DNA of 37,120 nt from Bacteriovoracaceae bacterium (GCA_023954635.1 JAGSHI010000024.1:1-37120), one strand, 5' to 3'; positions 16,702 through 24,950 are shown, counted from the first letter of the stretch. The notes: generated by a model from the letters alone, not told the origin. Numbers and translations: made by a program.

Positions 16702-17717
16702 GAAAAAAACGAATCCTTGTGATTATGCACAAGGACTTGGTTCCACCAGAAAATATAACGTCCAATGAGATAGACAGAAGTGTATGTCCTTACGTCACTG
16801 AGTTTGATGTTCTTTCAAATCTAAAGAAAAATGGACACGACGTAAGGGCACTTGGAATTATAAGCGACCTGAAACCATTAAGAGAAACAGTCGAAGAGTT
16901 CAAGCCCCATATTGTTTTTAATCTACTTGAGGAGTTTGATGGTGAAGCTGTCTTTGATCAAAATGTTGTTAGTTATTTAGAGTTATTAAGAATTCCCTAT
17001 TCAGGAAATAATCCAAGAGGGTTAATCTTTGCCCGAGATAAAGCACTGACAAAGAAAATTTTAACATACCATCGAATTGGAACACCAAAGTTCCAAGTTT
17101 TTGCAAAAAATAAAAAGACGAAACGCCACATACACCTAAAATTCCCTTTAATTGTAAAATGTCTTGATGAAGAAGCATCACTCGGAATTAGCCAAGCATC
17201 TGTCGTTCACAACGATGAAAAGCTTCAAGAAAGAGTAAAATTTATTCATAGAAACTGGGGAGTTGATGCTATTGCGGAGCAGTTCATTGAAGGTAGAGAG
17301 TTTTATGTTGGTATCTTAGGAAATTATAAACTTACAGTTTTACCTGTATGGGAGTTAGAGTTTAATAAGTCTGATGAACCAGGCAAAGAGCTCTACTCAA
17401 CAAGAGCTAAGTTTAATGAAAAGTATAGAGAGAAGAAGGGTGTAACAACTAAAAGAGCAAATATAACTCCAGAGTTAGAGAAAAAAATTATCGATGCTTG
17501 TAAGAGAACTTATAAAGTTCTTAATCTAAACGGTTATGCGAGGATTGATCTTAGAGTAGATACTAATGATAAAATCTATATTATCGAAGCTAATCCAAAT
17601 CCAGATATTGCCTTAGATGATGAATTTGCCTCTAGTGCTGAGCACATGAAGATAACTTATTCCGAGCTTCTTGATAAAGTGCTTAAACTTGGTATCGCAT
17701 GGAGTAAAACTGACTAA
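16698..17717 (+). CDS. ATP-grasp ligase, D-alanine-D-alanine ligase-like
   Basis: 339 residues. It has the three-part layout of D-Ala-D-Ala ligase relatives: N-terminal lobe with PHIVFNLLEEFDGEAVFDQNVVSYLE and IPYSGNNPRGLIFARDKALTKKIL, the central ATP-grasp lobe with FPLIVKCLDEEASLGIS, IAEQFIEGREFYVGIL, and the magnesium-binding end ARIDLRVDTNDKIYIIEANPNPDI. Such enzymes join a carboxylate to an amine through an acyl phosphate. Its peptide-bond substrate is unknown. A housekeeping Ddl is unlikely, because the gene sits between a peptidase and a hydrolase and not in a mur cluster. GTG start, overlapping the peptidase stop by 4 nt; its own stop overlaps the next ATG by 1 nt. Confidence 0.87.
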   Translation: MRKKRILVIMHKDLVPPENITSNEIDRSVCPYVTEFDVLSNLKKNGHDVRALGIISDLKPLRETVEEFKPHIVFNLLEEFDGEAVFDQNVVSYLELLRIPYSGNNPRGLIFARDKALTKKILTYHRIGTPKFQVFAKNKKTKRHIHLKFPLIVKCLDEEASLGISQASVVHNDEKLQERVKFIHRNWGVDAIAEQFIEGREFYVGILGNYKLTVLPVWELEFNKSDEPGKELYSTRAKFNEKYREKKGVTTKRANITPELEKKIIDACKRTYKVLNLNGYARIDLRVDTNDKIYIIEANPNPDIALDDEFASSAEHMKITYSELLDKVLKLGIAWSKTD

Positions 17718-18343
17718 TGAAAAAATCTGACCTTTTAATAAATGGAAGAAAAAACAAACCCATTTTTATTATGGCCCATGGAGCAGGTGCTCCCATGGAT
17801 TCTGAATGGATGAACGATATATCAAAACTATTGGTAAAAAAAGGAATTCAAGTTGTTAGATTTGAATTTCCTTATATGACAGAACGAAGAGAGAGTGGAA
17901 AAAAAAGACCACCCAATACAATGAAAATACTTACTGAAACTTGGGAAAAAGTGATCTCATTATACGAAGGCCGAAGTATTTTTATTGGAGGAAAATCAAT
18001 GGGCGGTAGAGTCGCTTCACTGATAGCAGATAAGTCTGATATTAATGGTCTTATTTGTTTAGGATTTCCGTTTCATGCTCCAGGTAAAGAACCTAAAGAT
18101 AGAATCCTGCATCTACAGTCAATTAAAGTTCCTACATTAATTCTACAAGGTTCTAGAGACCCTATGGGTACTTTTGAAGATGTTAAAACTTATAAATTAA
18201 GTAAGAAAATAAAGATCTCTTGGCTCGAGGATGGTGATCATGGTTTTAAACCTAGGGTAAAATCAGGTCTTACCCTCCAGCAACATTTAGAGAAATCGTC
18301 TGAGGAAATCGTTAAGTTTATAAAACTCTATAGCAACGTATAA
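17717..18343 (+). CDS. Alpha/beta hydrolase of the TEX30/KANL3-like family
   Basis: 208-residue cytoplasmic alpha/beta hydrolase. It has the short-form family markers MAHGAGAPMDSEWM (oxyanion region), FIGGKSMGGRVAS with nucleophile Ser94, LQGSRDPMG with Asp148 and DGDHGFKP with His175, giving a complete triad. Members are annotated as dienelactone-hydrolase-like; the natural ester or amide substrate is unknown. It is last in the operon after the zinc peptidase and ATP-grasp ligase and shares one base with the ligase stop, so it probably acts on the same product. The start is fixed by the overlap. No terminator is visible in the 22 bp before the convergent gene. Confidence 0.87.
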   Translation: MKKSDLLINGRKNKPIFIMAHGAGAPMDSEWMNDISKLLVKKGIQVVRFEFPYMTERRESGKKRPPNTMKILTETWEKVISLYEGRSIFIGGKSMGGRVASLIADKSDINGLICLGFPFHAPGKEPKDRILHLQSIKVPTLILQGSRDPMGTFEDVKTYKLSKKIKISWLEDGDHGFKPRVKSGLTLQQHLEKSSEEIVKFIKLYSNV

Positions 18344-18365
18344 GAATTAAACAATTTAAAATCAT

Positions 18366-18887
18366 TTATTCTGATTCACTATCTTTATAATTAATCTCCA
18401 TGTAAAAAGGACCTAAGTCGCTTTCAAATGGAATAATAATAGTTACTGTTCCTTTTTCACTATCAACACTATGATCTTTTCCTACTATACAATTTGGGAC
18501 ACTCATTTCGATTTTATAACCCAAAGGATTTACAATTTTTTTTGCATTTCCCATAGCAATATTTGAAATCTCCATCCCTACATCTTTAATATCATCATCA
18601 AATTCAGAATATTCTTCCATTAACATTTTCGATGATGTTTTCAAATATGTATCCATTGGCCATGAGATTACAAGTGAACCTTTAAAGTCTATAGGTTTTG
18701 ATTCTTCCGACTCGAAGACTCCATTAATTCCCATGACAGAACTATAGTCAGAGAACTCGCAGCTTTCTCTCTTCAATTGAGGAGTTCTATGTTTTATTTC
18801 AGTAAAAACCATTGTTGAATAAACATTTTTTAATCCATCAACAAACGGTTTACAAAACTCAAGATATCTTTCCTGAAAGCTTTTCAA
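18366..18887 (-). CDS. CheX-like phosphatase domain protein
   Basis: 173 residues forming a single CheX-type domain. The diagnostic motif is GMEISNIAMGNAKKIVNPLGYKIEMSVPNCIVG, with the ExxN pair Glu106 and Asn109 that in CheX, CheC and FliY inserts into the active site of phospho-CheY and positions water for dephosphorylation. Length is slightly over the usual 150. The start is TTG at 18887 with a good AAAGGAG site 6 nt upstream; no better ATG is present. The receivers encoded at 20054-21865 are plausible partners, but they are separated by the dus gene and this link is inference. No chemotaxis or flagellar genes lie in the window. Confidence 0.8.
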   Translation of the reverse strand: MKSFQERYLEFCKPFVDGLKNVYSTMVFTEIKHRTPQLKRESCEFSDYSSVMGINGVFESEESKPIDFKGSLVISWPMDTYLKTSSKMLMEEYSEFDDDIKDVGMEISNIAMGNAKKIVNPLGYKIEMSVPNCIVGKDHSVDSEKGTVTIIIPFESDLGPFYMEINYKDSESE

Positions 18888-18955
18888 CTTAAACTCCTTT
18901 TAAAATTATTCTTCATCACTCTAAACAATTACCCACCATTTTAAATTTGATTGTG

Positions 18956-18985
18956 TTGCCATTTACTTTCTGAAAAAGGTATTTT
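18956..18985 (+). promoter_or_regulatory. Promoter of the dus gene
   Basis: TTGCCA (18956-18961), 18-bp spacer, TATTTT (18980-18985). The predicted start point falls only 7-13 nt before the GTG codons, so the leader would be very short. Confidence 0.5.
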
Positions 18986-18998
18986 GTTAGTATAAGAA

Positions 18999-20057
18999 GT
19001 GTTCGTGAATAAAGAAAGAATTGAACTCAAAGAATTAGCCGAATTTCCATTTTGCCTAGCTCCAATGGTAGGGCTTAGCCACGTAGTTTTAAGGGATTTA
19101 ATAAGACAGTATATTCCAGCAGGAATGGATACCATTTGGCCGACTGAAATGCTCAACAGTAGAAGGATATTTGCTCAACCAATTGGCGACACTCCTGAGA
19201 CAAAAAAGTCTCCTTTTGATTCAAACTTAGTTCCTCAAATTCTTGTAAACGAAGAGAAGTTTTTAAAAGAGTCTTTACCTAAATTAGAGAGTTGGGGTGC
19301 GTGCGCTTTAGATATAAATATGGGTTGTCCACAGTCAAAGGCCCTAAGCCATAACTATGGAGTATCACTTATGGGTGATCCTAGTTATGCTCACGAAATT
19401 GTCCGTAAGGCCAGGCAATACACAGAACTCCCGTTATCTGTAAAACTTAGAGCTGGTTTTAACAATGATAAAGAGTTTCTTTTAAAATTTTGCGAAGGAT
19501 TATATAAGGCCGGTGCAAACTGGCTTACGCTTCATCCGAGAACCCCAAAACAAAAGCGTCGAGGTGACGCAGATTGGGCCCAAATAAAAATGATAAAAGA
19601 TACTTTTAATCTTCCCTTAATTGGGAATGGAGATGTCCAAACTTGGGAAGATGCATTGCAAATGAGACAAGAAACAAATTGTGATGCAGTTATGATTGGG
19701 CGTGCATTGTGCTCAAGACCTTGGTTGCTTTGGCAACTGGCCCATAAACTTGGTTATCCCTCTCCAAAAGGTAGAGAGGGTGAATCCCCCCCTTTTTCTC
19801 CAGAGGAAGAAGCACTTGAGTATGGAAAATCTGTAATGTTTTTCATTCAATCTTCATTTAAGTATTTTGAAAAGAAAGATGCATACAAAAGAATAAATTT
19901 TTACATTAGAGTTAGTCATCCCTGGTTAAACTTTGGACATTCTCTTGTTTCTAAAATGGCGAAGAGTAAAAGCTGTGAAGAAATGCTCGAAGAGTGTGAC
20001 AACTTTTTTGGAAAATCACAGTTATTAATGAGTCAGAAAACAGAACTTAGATATTAA
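18999..20057 (+). CDS. dus: tRNA-dihydrouridine synthase
   Basis: FMN-dependent Dus-family enzyme that reduces uridine to dihydrouridine in tRNA. 352 residues, in the usual range. Motifs: APMVGLSHVVLR at the FMN site, DINMGCPQSKAL with the catalytic Cys110, VKLRAGF, LHPRTPKQKRRGDADW, LIGNGDVQTWEDAL and VMIGRALCSRPWLL. Which of DusA, B or C it matches is not clear; the INMGCP form with a C-terminal helical domain is nearest to DusC/DusB types. Two GTG codons (18999 and 19005) could start it; AGAAG is better spaced for 19005. The stop overlaps the convergent response regulator gene by 4 nt. Confidence 0.92.
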   Translation: MFVNKERIELKELAEFPFCLAPMVGLSHVVLRDLIRQYIPAGMDTIWPTEMLNSRRIFAQPIGDTPETKKSPFDSNLVPQILVNEEKFLKESLPKLESWGACALDINMGCPQSKALSHNYGVSLMGDPSYAHEIVRKARQYTELPLSVKLRAGFNNDKEFLLKFCEGLYKAGANWLTLHPRTPKQKRRGDADWAQIKMIKDTFNLPLIGNGDVQTWEDALQMRQETNCDAVMIGRALCSRPWLLWQLAHKLGYPSPKGREGESPPFSPEEEALEYGKSVMFFIQSSFKYFEKKDAYKRINFYIRVSHPWLNFGHSLVSKMAKSKSCEEMLEECDNFFGKSQLLMSQKTELRY

Positions 20058-20743
20058 ACTTCAAACTTATAACCTATAGACCTAATCGTTTTAATATGTT
20101 TTCCGTAAGCTCCAAGTTTTTTACGTAACGTACTAACATGCATATCTAGAGTTCTTTGTAGACTGTCACTTTCTTTATCCCAAATTGACTCATATAATTT
20201 TTCCCGACTCATTACGAGGCCTTGATTTTTCACTAGGTTTACGAGAATTTTAAACTCTTTCCCCGTTAAATCTACTTCTTCCTCTAATTCTTGATCACCA
20301 AGAGTTACCTTTAAAGCTGATAAGCTTATATTGAGTGCACCGATTTTTAGTTCATCTTCGTTCTTTCCCTTTAGTTTCATGGCATTTTTTTCAACAATGG
20401 CCCTAAAAACTTGAGGATTGATTGGTTTTTTAATGTACTCATCAACACCTATTCGGTGGCCTTCTATTTCTTGAGATACTGCATGTTCGCCAGTGAGAAT
20501 GAATACTTTTTTACCTTCTAATAAGTTTTCTGTATTAAATTCTTTAATTAGTTTAATTCCATACTCATCTTCTAAATATAAATCAACGATTACGATCTCA
20601 TACTTTTTTGATTTTAACAGTGTTCTTCCGACCTCTGAGGTTTCGGCATGATCTACAGAAAATAATCCCTCTAAAGATTTTTCTACAATTTTGAAAATAT
20701 CTTCATCATCTTCGATTATTAATACATTTGATAAAACGGACAT
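20054..20743 (-). CDS. OmpR-family response regulator
   Basis: 229 residues. Receiver domain 5-120 with acidic pocket Glu11/Asp12/Asp13, phospho-acceptor Asp54 (IVIVDLYLED), Thr in FILTGEH and Lys in YIKKPINP. Winged-helix domain from about 135 to the end: DLTGKEFKILVNLVKNQG, MSREKLYESIW, RTLDMHVSTLRKKLG and IKTIRSIGYKFEV, all typical of OmpR/PhoB. It is a DNA-binding transcription factor. ATG has GGAGAGG close upstream. It is the last of four leftward signalling genes (receiver, Hpt, receiver, this one) and the only one with an obvious output domain, so it is the likely endpoint of the relay. Its targets are unknown. Confidence 0.94.
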   Translation of the reverse strand: MSVLSNVLIIEDDEDIFKIVEKSLEGLFSVDHAETSEVGRTLLKSKKYEIVIVDLYLEDEYGIKLIKEFNTENLLEGKKVFILTGEHAVSQEIEGHRIGVDEYIKKPINPQVFRAIVEKNAMKLKGKNEDELKIGALNISLSALKVTLGDQELEEEVDLTGKEFKILVNLVKNQGLVMSREKLYESIWDKESDSLQRTLDMHVSTLRKKLGAYGKHIKTIRSIGYKFEV

Positions 20744-20777
20744 ACCTCTCCCTAATTTCGATTTCTAAATAAAACAA

Positions 20778-21173
20778 TTATAACATACTTGCAAAAGCTG
20801 GTATTTTTTTAAGCCTATCCTTCAATTGTTCATAGGAATCAAAAGGTTTTTTTATAAAATCTTTTATACCGTTATTGATACATTCCTTAACCATTTTCTG
20901 TTCAGTATGTGATGATATAATCACAACCGGTATTTTTTTAATATCACTCATTGAGTTTCTAAATTTTAAAAAGTCCACACCTGTTTCAAACTCCAAATTA
21001 AGATCAAGTAAAATAAAAGCGATATCTTGATTCTCAATGATATCGATTGCCTGAACTAGAGACTCAGCTTCAAAAAGTTGGATATCTGAGTTTACTATTT
21101 TAAAAAACTTATTAAAGTATGATCTAATTTCTGGATCATCATCAATAATTAAAATATTTAAGTTATCTAGCAT
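20778..21173 (-). CDS. Stand-alone receiver domain (CheY-like)
   Basis: 131-residue single-domain response regulator. Acidic residues Asp11-13 (LIIDDDPEIR), phospho-acceptor Asp57 (FILLDLNLEFETG), hydroxyl residue in VVIISSH and Lys in FIKKPFDSYEQL are all in place. There is no output domain, so it should act by protein contact or as a phosphate shuttle. It lies 13 nt downstream of the Hpt gene and 34 nt upstream of the OmpR-type regulator, all leftward. GAGGAT precedes the ATG by 5 nt. Confidence 0.92.
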   Translation of the reverse strand: MLDNLNILIIDDDPEIRSYFNKFFKIVNSDIQLFEAESLVQAIDIIENQDIAFILLDLNLEFETGVDFLKFRNSMSDIKKIPVVIISSHTEQKMVKECINNGIKDFIKKPFDSYEQLKDRLKKIPAFASML

Positions 21174-21186
21174 CAGATATCCTCAG

Positions 21187-21486
21187 TTACCCTCTGAATA
21201 AGACTTTAATTTCATTTAGAAATGAAGAAAGTTCCTCTAAAGAGTTCTTCACTTTCAAGGCATCTTCAGAAATTGAAGCGACCTCCATTTCTTTACCTAT
21301 CCTTGATATTTCCTCTAAACCGTAACTTCCCCCACTCCCGGCAATTTTATGGGCAATCTTTTGAATCTCAGAAAAATCTCCAGCAATAAGAAGCTCTCTC
21401 AAGGAATCAATTTCTTTTTTTCTTTTTATGATATACGGAGGAGTTAGGTCCTCATAAAATACAGGTAATTCAATTTCCTTCGACAT
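21187..21486 (-). CDS. Histidine phosphotransfer (Hpt) domain protein
   Basis: 99-residue protein made of one four-helix Hpt domain. The phospho-accepting His46 sits in IAHKIAGSGGSYGLEEISRIG, matching the family's HxLxGSGxxYG pattern. It carries phosphate between receiver domains. Its start overlaps the 3' end of the upstream receiver gene by 17 nt, and GGAGGGATC precedes the ATG, inside that gene. The overlap indicates coupled production with the receiver. No hybrid kinase is encoded in the window, so the phosphate source must come from elsewhere. Confidence 0.9.
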   Translation of the reverse strand: MSKEIELPVFYEDLTPPYIIKRKKEIDSLRELLIAGDFSEIQKIAHKIAGSGGSYGLEEISRIGKEMEVASISEDALKVKNSLEELSSFLNEIKVLFRG

Positions 21487-21865
21487 GATCCCTCCAAAAC
21501 TTTTCTATACTTTGTGTTAAAGTGACAGGGTCAAAAGGTTTCTCAAGTACTCCAGAGGCTCCTAATTCGACCAACTCTGTTGGATCTCTAACATAATTGG
21601 ATTTCGCCGTTATAAAAACAATTGGTGTATTTTTAATAGAGTCCAGTTCTTTTAGTTTACCGAAAAGTTCCTTACCATCCATTCCCGGCAACATAATATC
21701 TAACAAGATAAGGTCAGGGTCTGAATCTTCTATCCCTTCCATGGCCTCCGTTGCATTTGAAAAAATACTAACCTGGTAACCTCCAAACTTTTCCAAACAG
21801 ATTTTTGCAATCCTTTGAATATCTGGCTCATCTTCTACATAAGAAATTTTTTTTAATTCTTTCAC
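21470..21865 (-). CDS. Stand-alone receiver domain (CheY-like)
   Basis: 131-residue receiver. Acidic pair Glu11/Asp12 (YVEDEPDIQ), phospho-acceptor Asp56 (LILLDIMLPGMDG), Thr86 (FITAKSN) and Lys109 (LEKPFDP) form a complete active site. No output domain. It opens the leftward four-gene cluster. The start is GTG at 21865 with AAAGGGG 6 nt upstream, which is a good site. Together with the Hpt gene that overlaps it, this receiver probably belongs to a multi-step phosphorelay; direction of phosphate flow cannot be read from sequence. Confidence 0.92.
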   Translation of the reverse strand: MKELKKISYVEDEPDIQRIAKICLEKFGGYQVSIFSNATEAMEGIEDSDPDLILLDIMLPGMDGKELFGKLKELDSIKNTPIVFITAKSNYVRDPTELVELGASGVLEKPFDPVTLTQSIEKFWRDHVEGN

Positions 21866-21922
21866 TAAGACCCCTTTGTTAGGTAAATCCTAAGCTTAGT
21901 TTGTAAAGAAATACTCCAATTA

Positions 21923-21963
21923 TTGTAAGTTTAAATTTACAAAAAATCCATGTAGAATATGTT
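21923..21963 (+). promoter_or_regulatory. Promoter with overlapping 20-bp dyad upstream of the ABC exporter
   Basis: TTGTAAGTTT AAATTTACAA (21923-21942) is a 20-bp inverted repeat with one mismatch pair. Its right arm contains a -35-like TTTACA (21936-21941). Sixteen bp later comes TATGTT (21958-21963). A dyad over the -35 box is where a repressor would bind. The exporter ATG is at 22013, with AAAGGAG ahead of it. Confidence 0.4.
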
Positions 21964-22012
21964 CTAACTAATTGTTTTCAGGAGTCCGGGAAACAAAATT
22001 TAAAGGAGATAA

Positions 22013-22906
22013 ATGACTGATATTATTCTGGAAATTAAAGATTTATTCAAAAGTTTTAAGGATATTCACGCTGTAAATGGGGCTTCTTTTAAAGTTACAA
22101 AGGGCACATGTTTTGGCCTTTTAGGCCCAAATGGCGCAGGGAAGTCTACTACTATTGAAATGGTTGAGAAGATTACTTCACCAGACAGTGGGGTAATTCT
22201 TTATAAAGGCGAAAAGCTTGAAAAGGATTATTTAAATAATTTAGGTGTTCAGTTTCAACAAACTGCCCTTCCACCGATGTTAACGGTTAAAGAATCTATT
22301 GAAGTTTTTAGAAACCTTTATCCTAATCCCAAATCACTAGAAGAGTTGATTACTCTTTGTCAGTTAGGAAGTTTCGTCAATCAAAGACACGACAAAATCT
22401 CAGGAGGTCAAAGGCAGAGATTACTTCTGGCCCTAGCTCTTTGCCATAACCCAGAGCTCATCTTATTGGATGAACCTACAACTGGTCTTGACCCACAGGC
22501 CAGACGACACTTATGGGATATCGTAAGAGACATAAAAAGTTCTGGTAAGTCTGTAATCTTAACGACTCATTATATGGAAGAAGCATTTGAACTATGTGAT
22601 GAAATCGCAATTATGGACAAAGGAAAAATTATAGCCAAGGGAACTCCAAAAGAGCTCCTATCAATTCATTTTAAAAATAGTATCATTCAAATCCCTCCCG
22701 GAAAAACTTATGATGAAATAAAGTCGAGAAGTGATCTAGGGGAAATCCATATAAAAGACCATCTCTTAGAAATTCACACTGAGAACTTAAATGACACTCT
22801 AAAGTTTCTAACGACTTTAGGGCTAGATTTAACAGGTCTCAATATTCGTCATAGTAACTTAGAAGATCTTTTTATACACCTAACCGGAAAGGAGCTAAGA
22901 TCATGA
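22013..22906 (+). CDS. ABC transporter ATP-binding protein (ABC-2 exporter type)
   Basis: 297-residue ATPase. Walker A GPNGAGKST (38-46), Q-loop FQQT (about 81-84), signature SGGQR (130-134), Walker B LILLDEP (149-155) and H-loop His186 are all intact. A C-terminal extension of about 80 residues (DrrA/CcmA-like) follows the nucleotide-binding domain. It powers the membrane protein encoded next, whose ATG overlaps its stop by 4 nt. Class: drug, lipid or polysaccharide exporters of the DrrAB/NatAB type; substrate unknown. Shine-Dalgarno AAAGGAG is strong. Confidence 0.95.
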   Translation: MTDIILEIKDLFKSFKDIHAVNGASFKVTKGTCFGLLGPNGAGKSTTIEMVEKITSPDSGVILYKGEKLEKDYLNNLGVQFQQTALPPMLTVKESIEVFRNLYPNPKSLEELITLCQLGSFVNQRHDKISGGQRQRLLLALALCHNPELILLDEPTTGLDPQARRHLWDIVRDIKSSGKSVILTTHYMEEAFELCDEIAIMDKGKIIAKGTPKELLSIHFKNSIIQIPPGKTYDEIKSRSDLGEIHIKDHLLEIHTENLNDTLKFLTTLGLDLTGLNIRHSNLEDLFIHLTGKELRS

Positions 22907-23919
22907 AATTTAATTTCAGAAGATTCCTTGCCGTTTTCAAAGCTAGAAATATTGAGTTTTTTAGAGATAAAGGAGCATTAGGATGGGTATTTGTTTTCCC
23001 GATGTTAGTCACTTTTGGTTTTAGTTATCTTTTTAATTTAGGAGACAGTGGAATTTATAAAGCAGCGACAATTGGAGACTCTCTTGCTCCAAAGTCAGAG
23101 CTGATCCAATGGATAACATACTCAGATATTGAAGAAGCAAAAAATAAACTACGCCATCACCAAGTTGATCTACTTGTAGACTTTACTTCAAAGCCTTTGA
23201 CTTACTATATGAACTCAACGTCACCCAACTCTAGAATTGCAGAGAAAGTCTTTCTGGAGTCGAGATCTCCTATTTCAATCTCAGGGATTACGAAGATCGC
23301 TATAGATGGAAGAGAGATCAAATACATCGATTGGCTTTTCCCAGGTTTACTTACTATGAATGTTTTATGGATGGCCTTGTGGGGAGTTGGTTGGGTTGTT
23401 GTTCGCCATCGAAAGCTAGGTGTACTTAAGCGGTTTAAAGCTTCTCCACTTACTCCTTTAGAATACCTTCTAGCTCAAGTCTGCTCTAGGTTATTCTTAC
23501 TTGTCTCAAGTGGAGTCATGATCTTCATTGGAGGTCATTTGATACACCCATTTGTTACAGAAGGTTCTTACCTAACTCTTCTTCTCATTTATACATTAGG
23601 TTGCTTAAGTCTCTCCTCCATTGGACTCGTTGTCGCAGCGAGGTTAACGAGCGAGGAGTTTGCAAATGGTATCCTTAACTTAATTACCTATCCGATGATG
23701 TTTCTATCAGAGATTTGGTTTTCACTGGAAGGATCTTCAGAAACAACTCAGCTTTTGGCAAAGTTCATGCCTCTTTGGCATATGACAAGTAGTTTTCGAC
23801 GAGTGATGAGTGAAGGAGCGACTGTTAGTGATATTGCCCCAAGTTTATATATTCTCTTGGGGATTACTGTTGTTTTCACATTACTTGGAGCTGCAATGTT
23901 TAAGTGGAATAAGGATTAA
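22903..23919 (+). CDS. ABC-2 type permease
   Basis: 338-residue inner-membrane protein. One transmembrane helix near the N-terminus (about 26-46, GWVFVFPMLVTFGFSYLF) is followed by a roughly 110-residue extracytoplasmic segment and a block of five helices in the C-terminal half (LFPGLLTMNVLWMALWGVGWVVV, LFLLVSSGVMIFIGG, LTLLLIYTLGCLSLSSIGLVVAAR, GILNLITYPMMFLSEIW, APSLYILLGITVVFTLLGAAM). This is the ABC-2 topology with a large loop, as in Drr/YhhJ-type exporters. It dimerises and works with the ATPase upstream. The stop is 1 nt before the end of a convergent gene. Confidence 0.92.
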   Translation: MKFNFRRFLAVFKARNIEFFRDKGALGWVFVFPMLVTFGFSYLFNLGDSGIYKAATIGDSLAPKSELIQWITYSDIEEAKNKLRHHQVDLLVDFTSKPLTYYMNSTSPNSRIAEKVFLESRSPISISGITKIAIDGREIKYIDWLFPGLLTMNVLWMALWGVGWVVVRHRKLGVLKRFKASPLTPLEYLLAQVCSRLFLLVSSGVMIFIGGHLIHPFVTEGSYLTLLLIYTLGCLSLSSIGLVVAARLTSEEFANGILNLITYPMMFLSEIWFSLEGSSETTQLLAKFMPLWHMTSSFRRVMSEGATVSDIAPSLYILLGITVVFTLLGAAMFKWNKD

Positions 23920-23920
23920 C

Positions 23921-24769
23921 TTACTTTTTAATCACAAGGTAATCTGCAATTGATCCATAAACTGAGTGAGGAGTAAGAAGTTCTGTCAACTCATCTTCAC
24001 TTAGTAAATTTCCATCGACAAATTTTAATGAAATGACATCTCTATTAACAAGTCCCTCTAGTCTTACGACAGTTCCATCTCTGTAATCATTATGAAATGC
24101 CCCAACAACAAGAAAAGTTAAGTCATTTTTTGAAAACTCATTAAGGTAATGGGCCATAACACTATCAGTGTAGCACTGGGCTAAAAAATATGACTTCAAA
24201 ACATCGTCACCTACATGTCCACCCATTGCTTCCCGAAATCTTTCAAGATAATTATCCCCACCAACTTCAACTCTGGGAGGAATCCACATTGGGTCTACAG
24301 AAGATAAGCCACCATCCATAATTTGTTTCTTTATATTTCGAGGAGCGTTCACTCCATAGTAATTACCTTTAAGATTTATAGCAGCATTAAAGATTGGCAA
24401 ATATGAATCTGCTTTAGATTGCCCAAAGTCAGAAAGAAAAGTTTTAATGTCGAGATTTCGAGTTTGAACCGCATTCCATTTTGTTTGAATCGAAGCATGG
24501 TCGTTAAAGTTCATAAACTCCCAGGCCAGATCAAATTTGGCCTTTGCTTCATGAGTATTTACTAAAAGCTCCATGACACTCGCCTGAGCTTTCTGAATAG
24601 GTTCGTTATAATGATATTCGCCAAGGATATAAAAAGCTTGAGGTTCAGATTGAAGAGCAAACTCAGTTGGTGTTAAGTACCTTTGCGTTTTAAAGTCATA
24701 AACTTCATAGGTCGCTTCTGCAATTAACGGAAGCAAGATTAAGCAAATAGCTGTAATTAAAGTCTTCAT
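23921..24769 (-). CDS. ChaN-family periplasmic protein
   Basis: 282 residues from the ATG at 24769, which has AAAGGGG upstream and starts a proper Sec signal peptide (cleavage near AEATYE, about residue 18-20); an in-frame start at 24838 would add 23 residues with no purpose. Family markers of the ChaN/haem-binding-uptake group are present: FYILGEYHYNEPIQKAQASVMELL, LAWEFMNF, YYGVNAPRN, LKSYFLAQCYTDSVMAHYL and FLVVGAFHNDYRDG. ChaN members bind haem cofacially in dimers and are often iron-regulated, but related folds include peptidases, so haem binding is known for the family and not proven here. Divergent from rubrerythrin. Confidence 0.82.
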   Translation of the reverse strand: MKTLITAICLILLPLIAEATYEVYDFKTQRYLTPTEFALQSEPQAFYILGEYHYNEPIQKAQASVMELLVNTHEAKAKFDLAWEFMNFNDHASIQTKWNAVQTRNLDIKTFLSDFGQSKADSYLPIFNAAINLKGNYYGVNAPRNIKKQIMDGGLSSVDPMWIPPRVEVGGDNYLERFREAMGGHVGDDVLKSYFLAQCYTDSVMAHYLNEFSKNDLTFLVVGAFHNDYRDGTVVRLEGLVNRDVISLKFVDGNLLSEDELTELLTPHSVYGSIADYLVIKK

Positions 24770-24950
24770 AATTCCCCTTTTCGTGAAAAAGATACTACCA
24801 AAGGTACTTCTTTTAGAAAAGTCTAACAAAAGTAACACGTTACACTACAAGTACATAGATTAAGACTATCGCATCATAGAAACTATCGAATATATTTATA
24901 CAAGGTTAAGTGCGATTATTATTGTAGAGAATTTAACTAAGGAGAAAGAT

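Noticed and set aside
16698-17717. Housekeeping D-alanine-D-alanine ligase (ddl)
   Set aside because: Gene context is a peptidase and a hydrolase, with no mur/fts genes; sequence is only distantly Ddl-like, so only the broad family is given.
24790-24860. GTAAC-AC-GTTAC dyad between chaN-like gene and rubrerythrin as operator
   Set aside because: Arms of only 5 bp in AT-rich DNA and no promoter that fits; too weak to report as a site.
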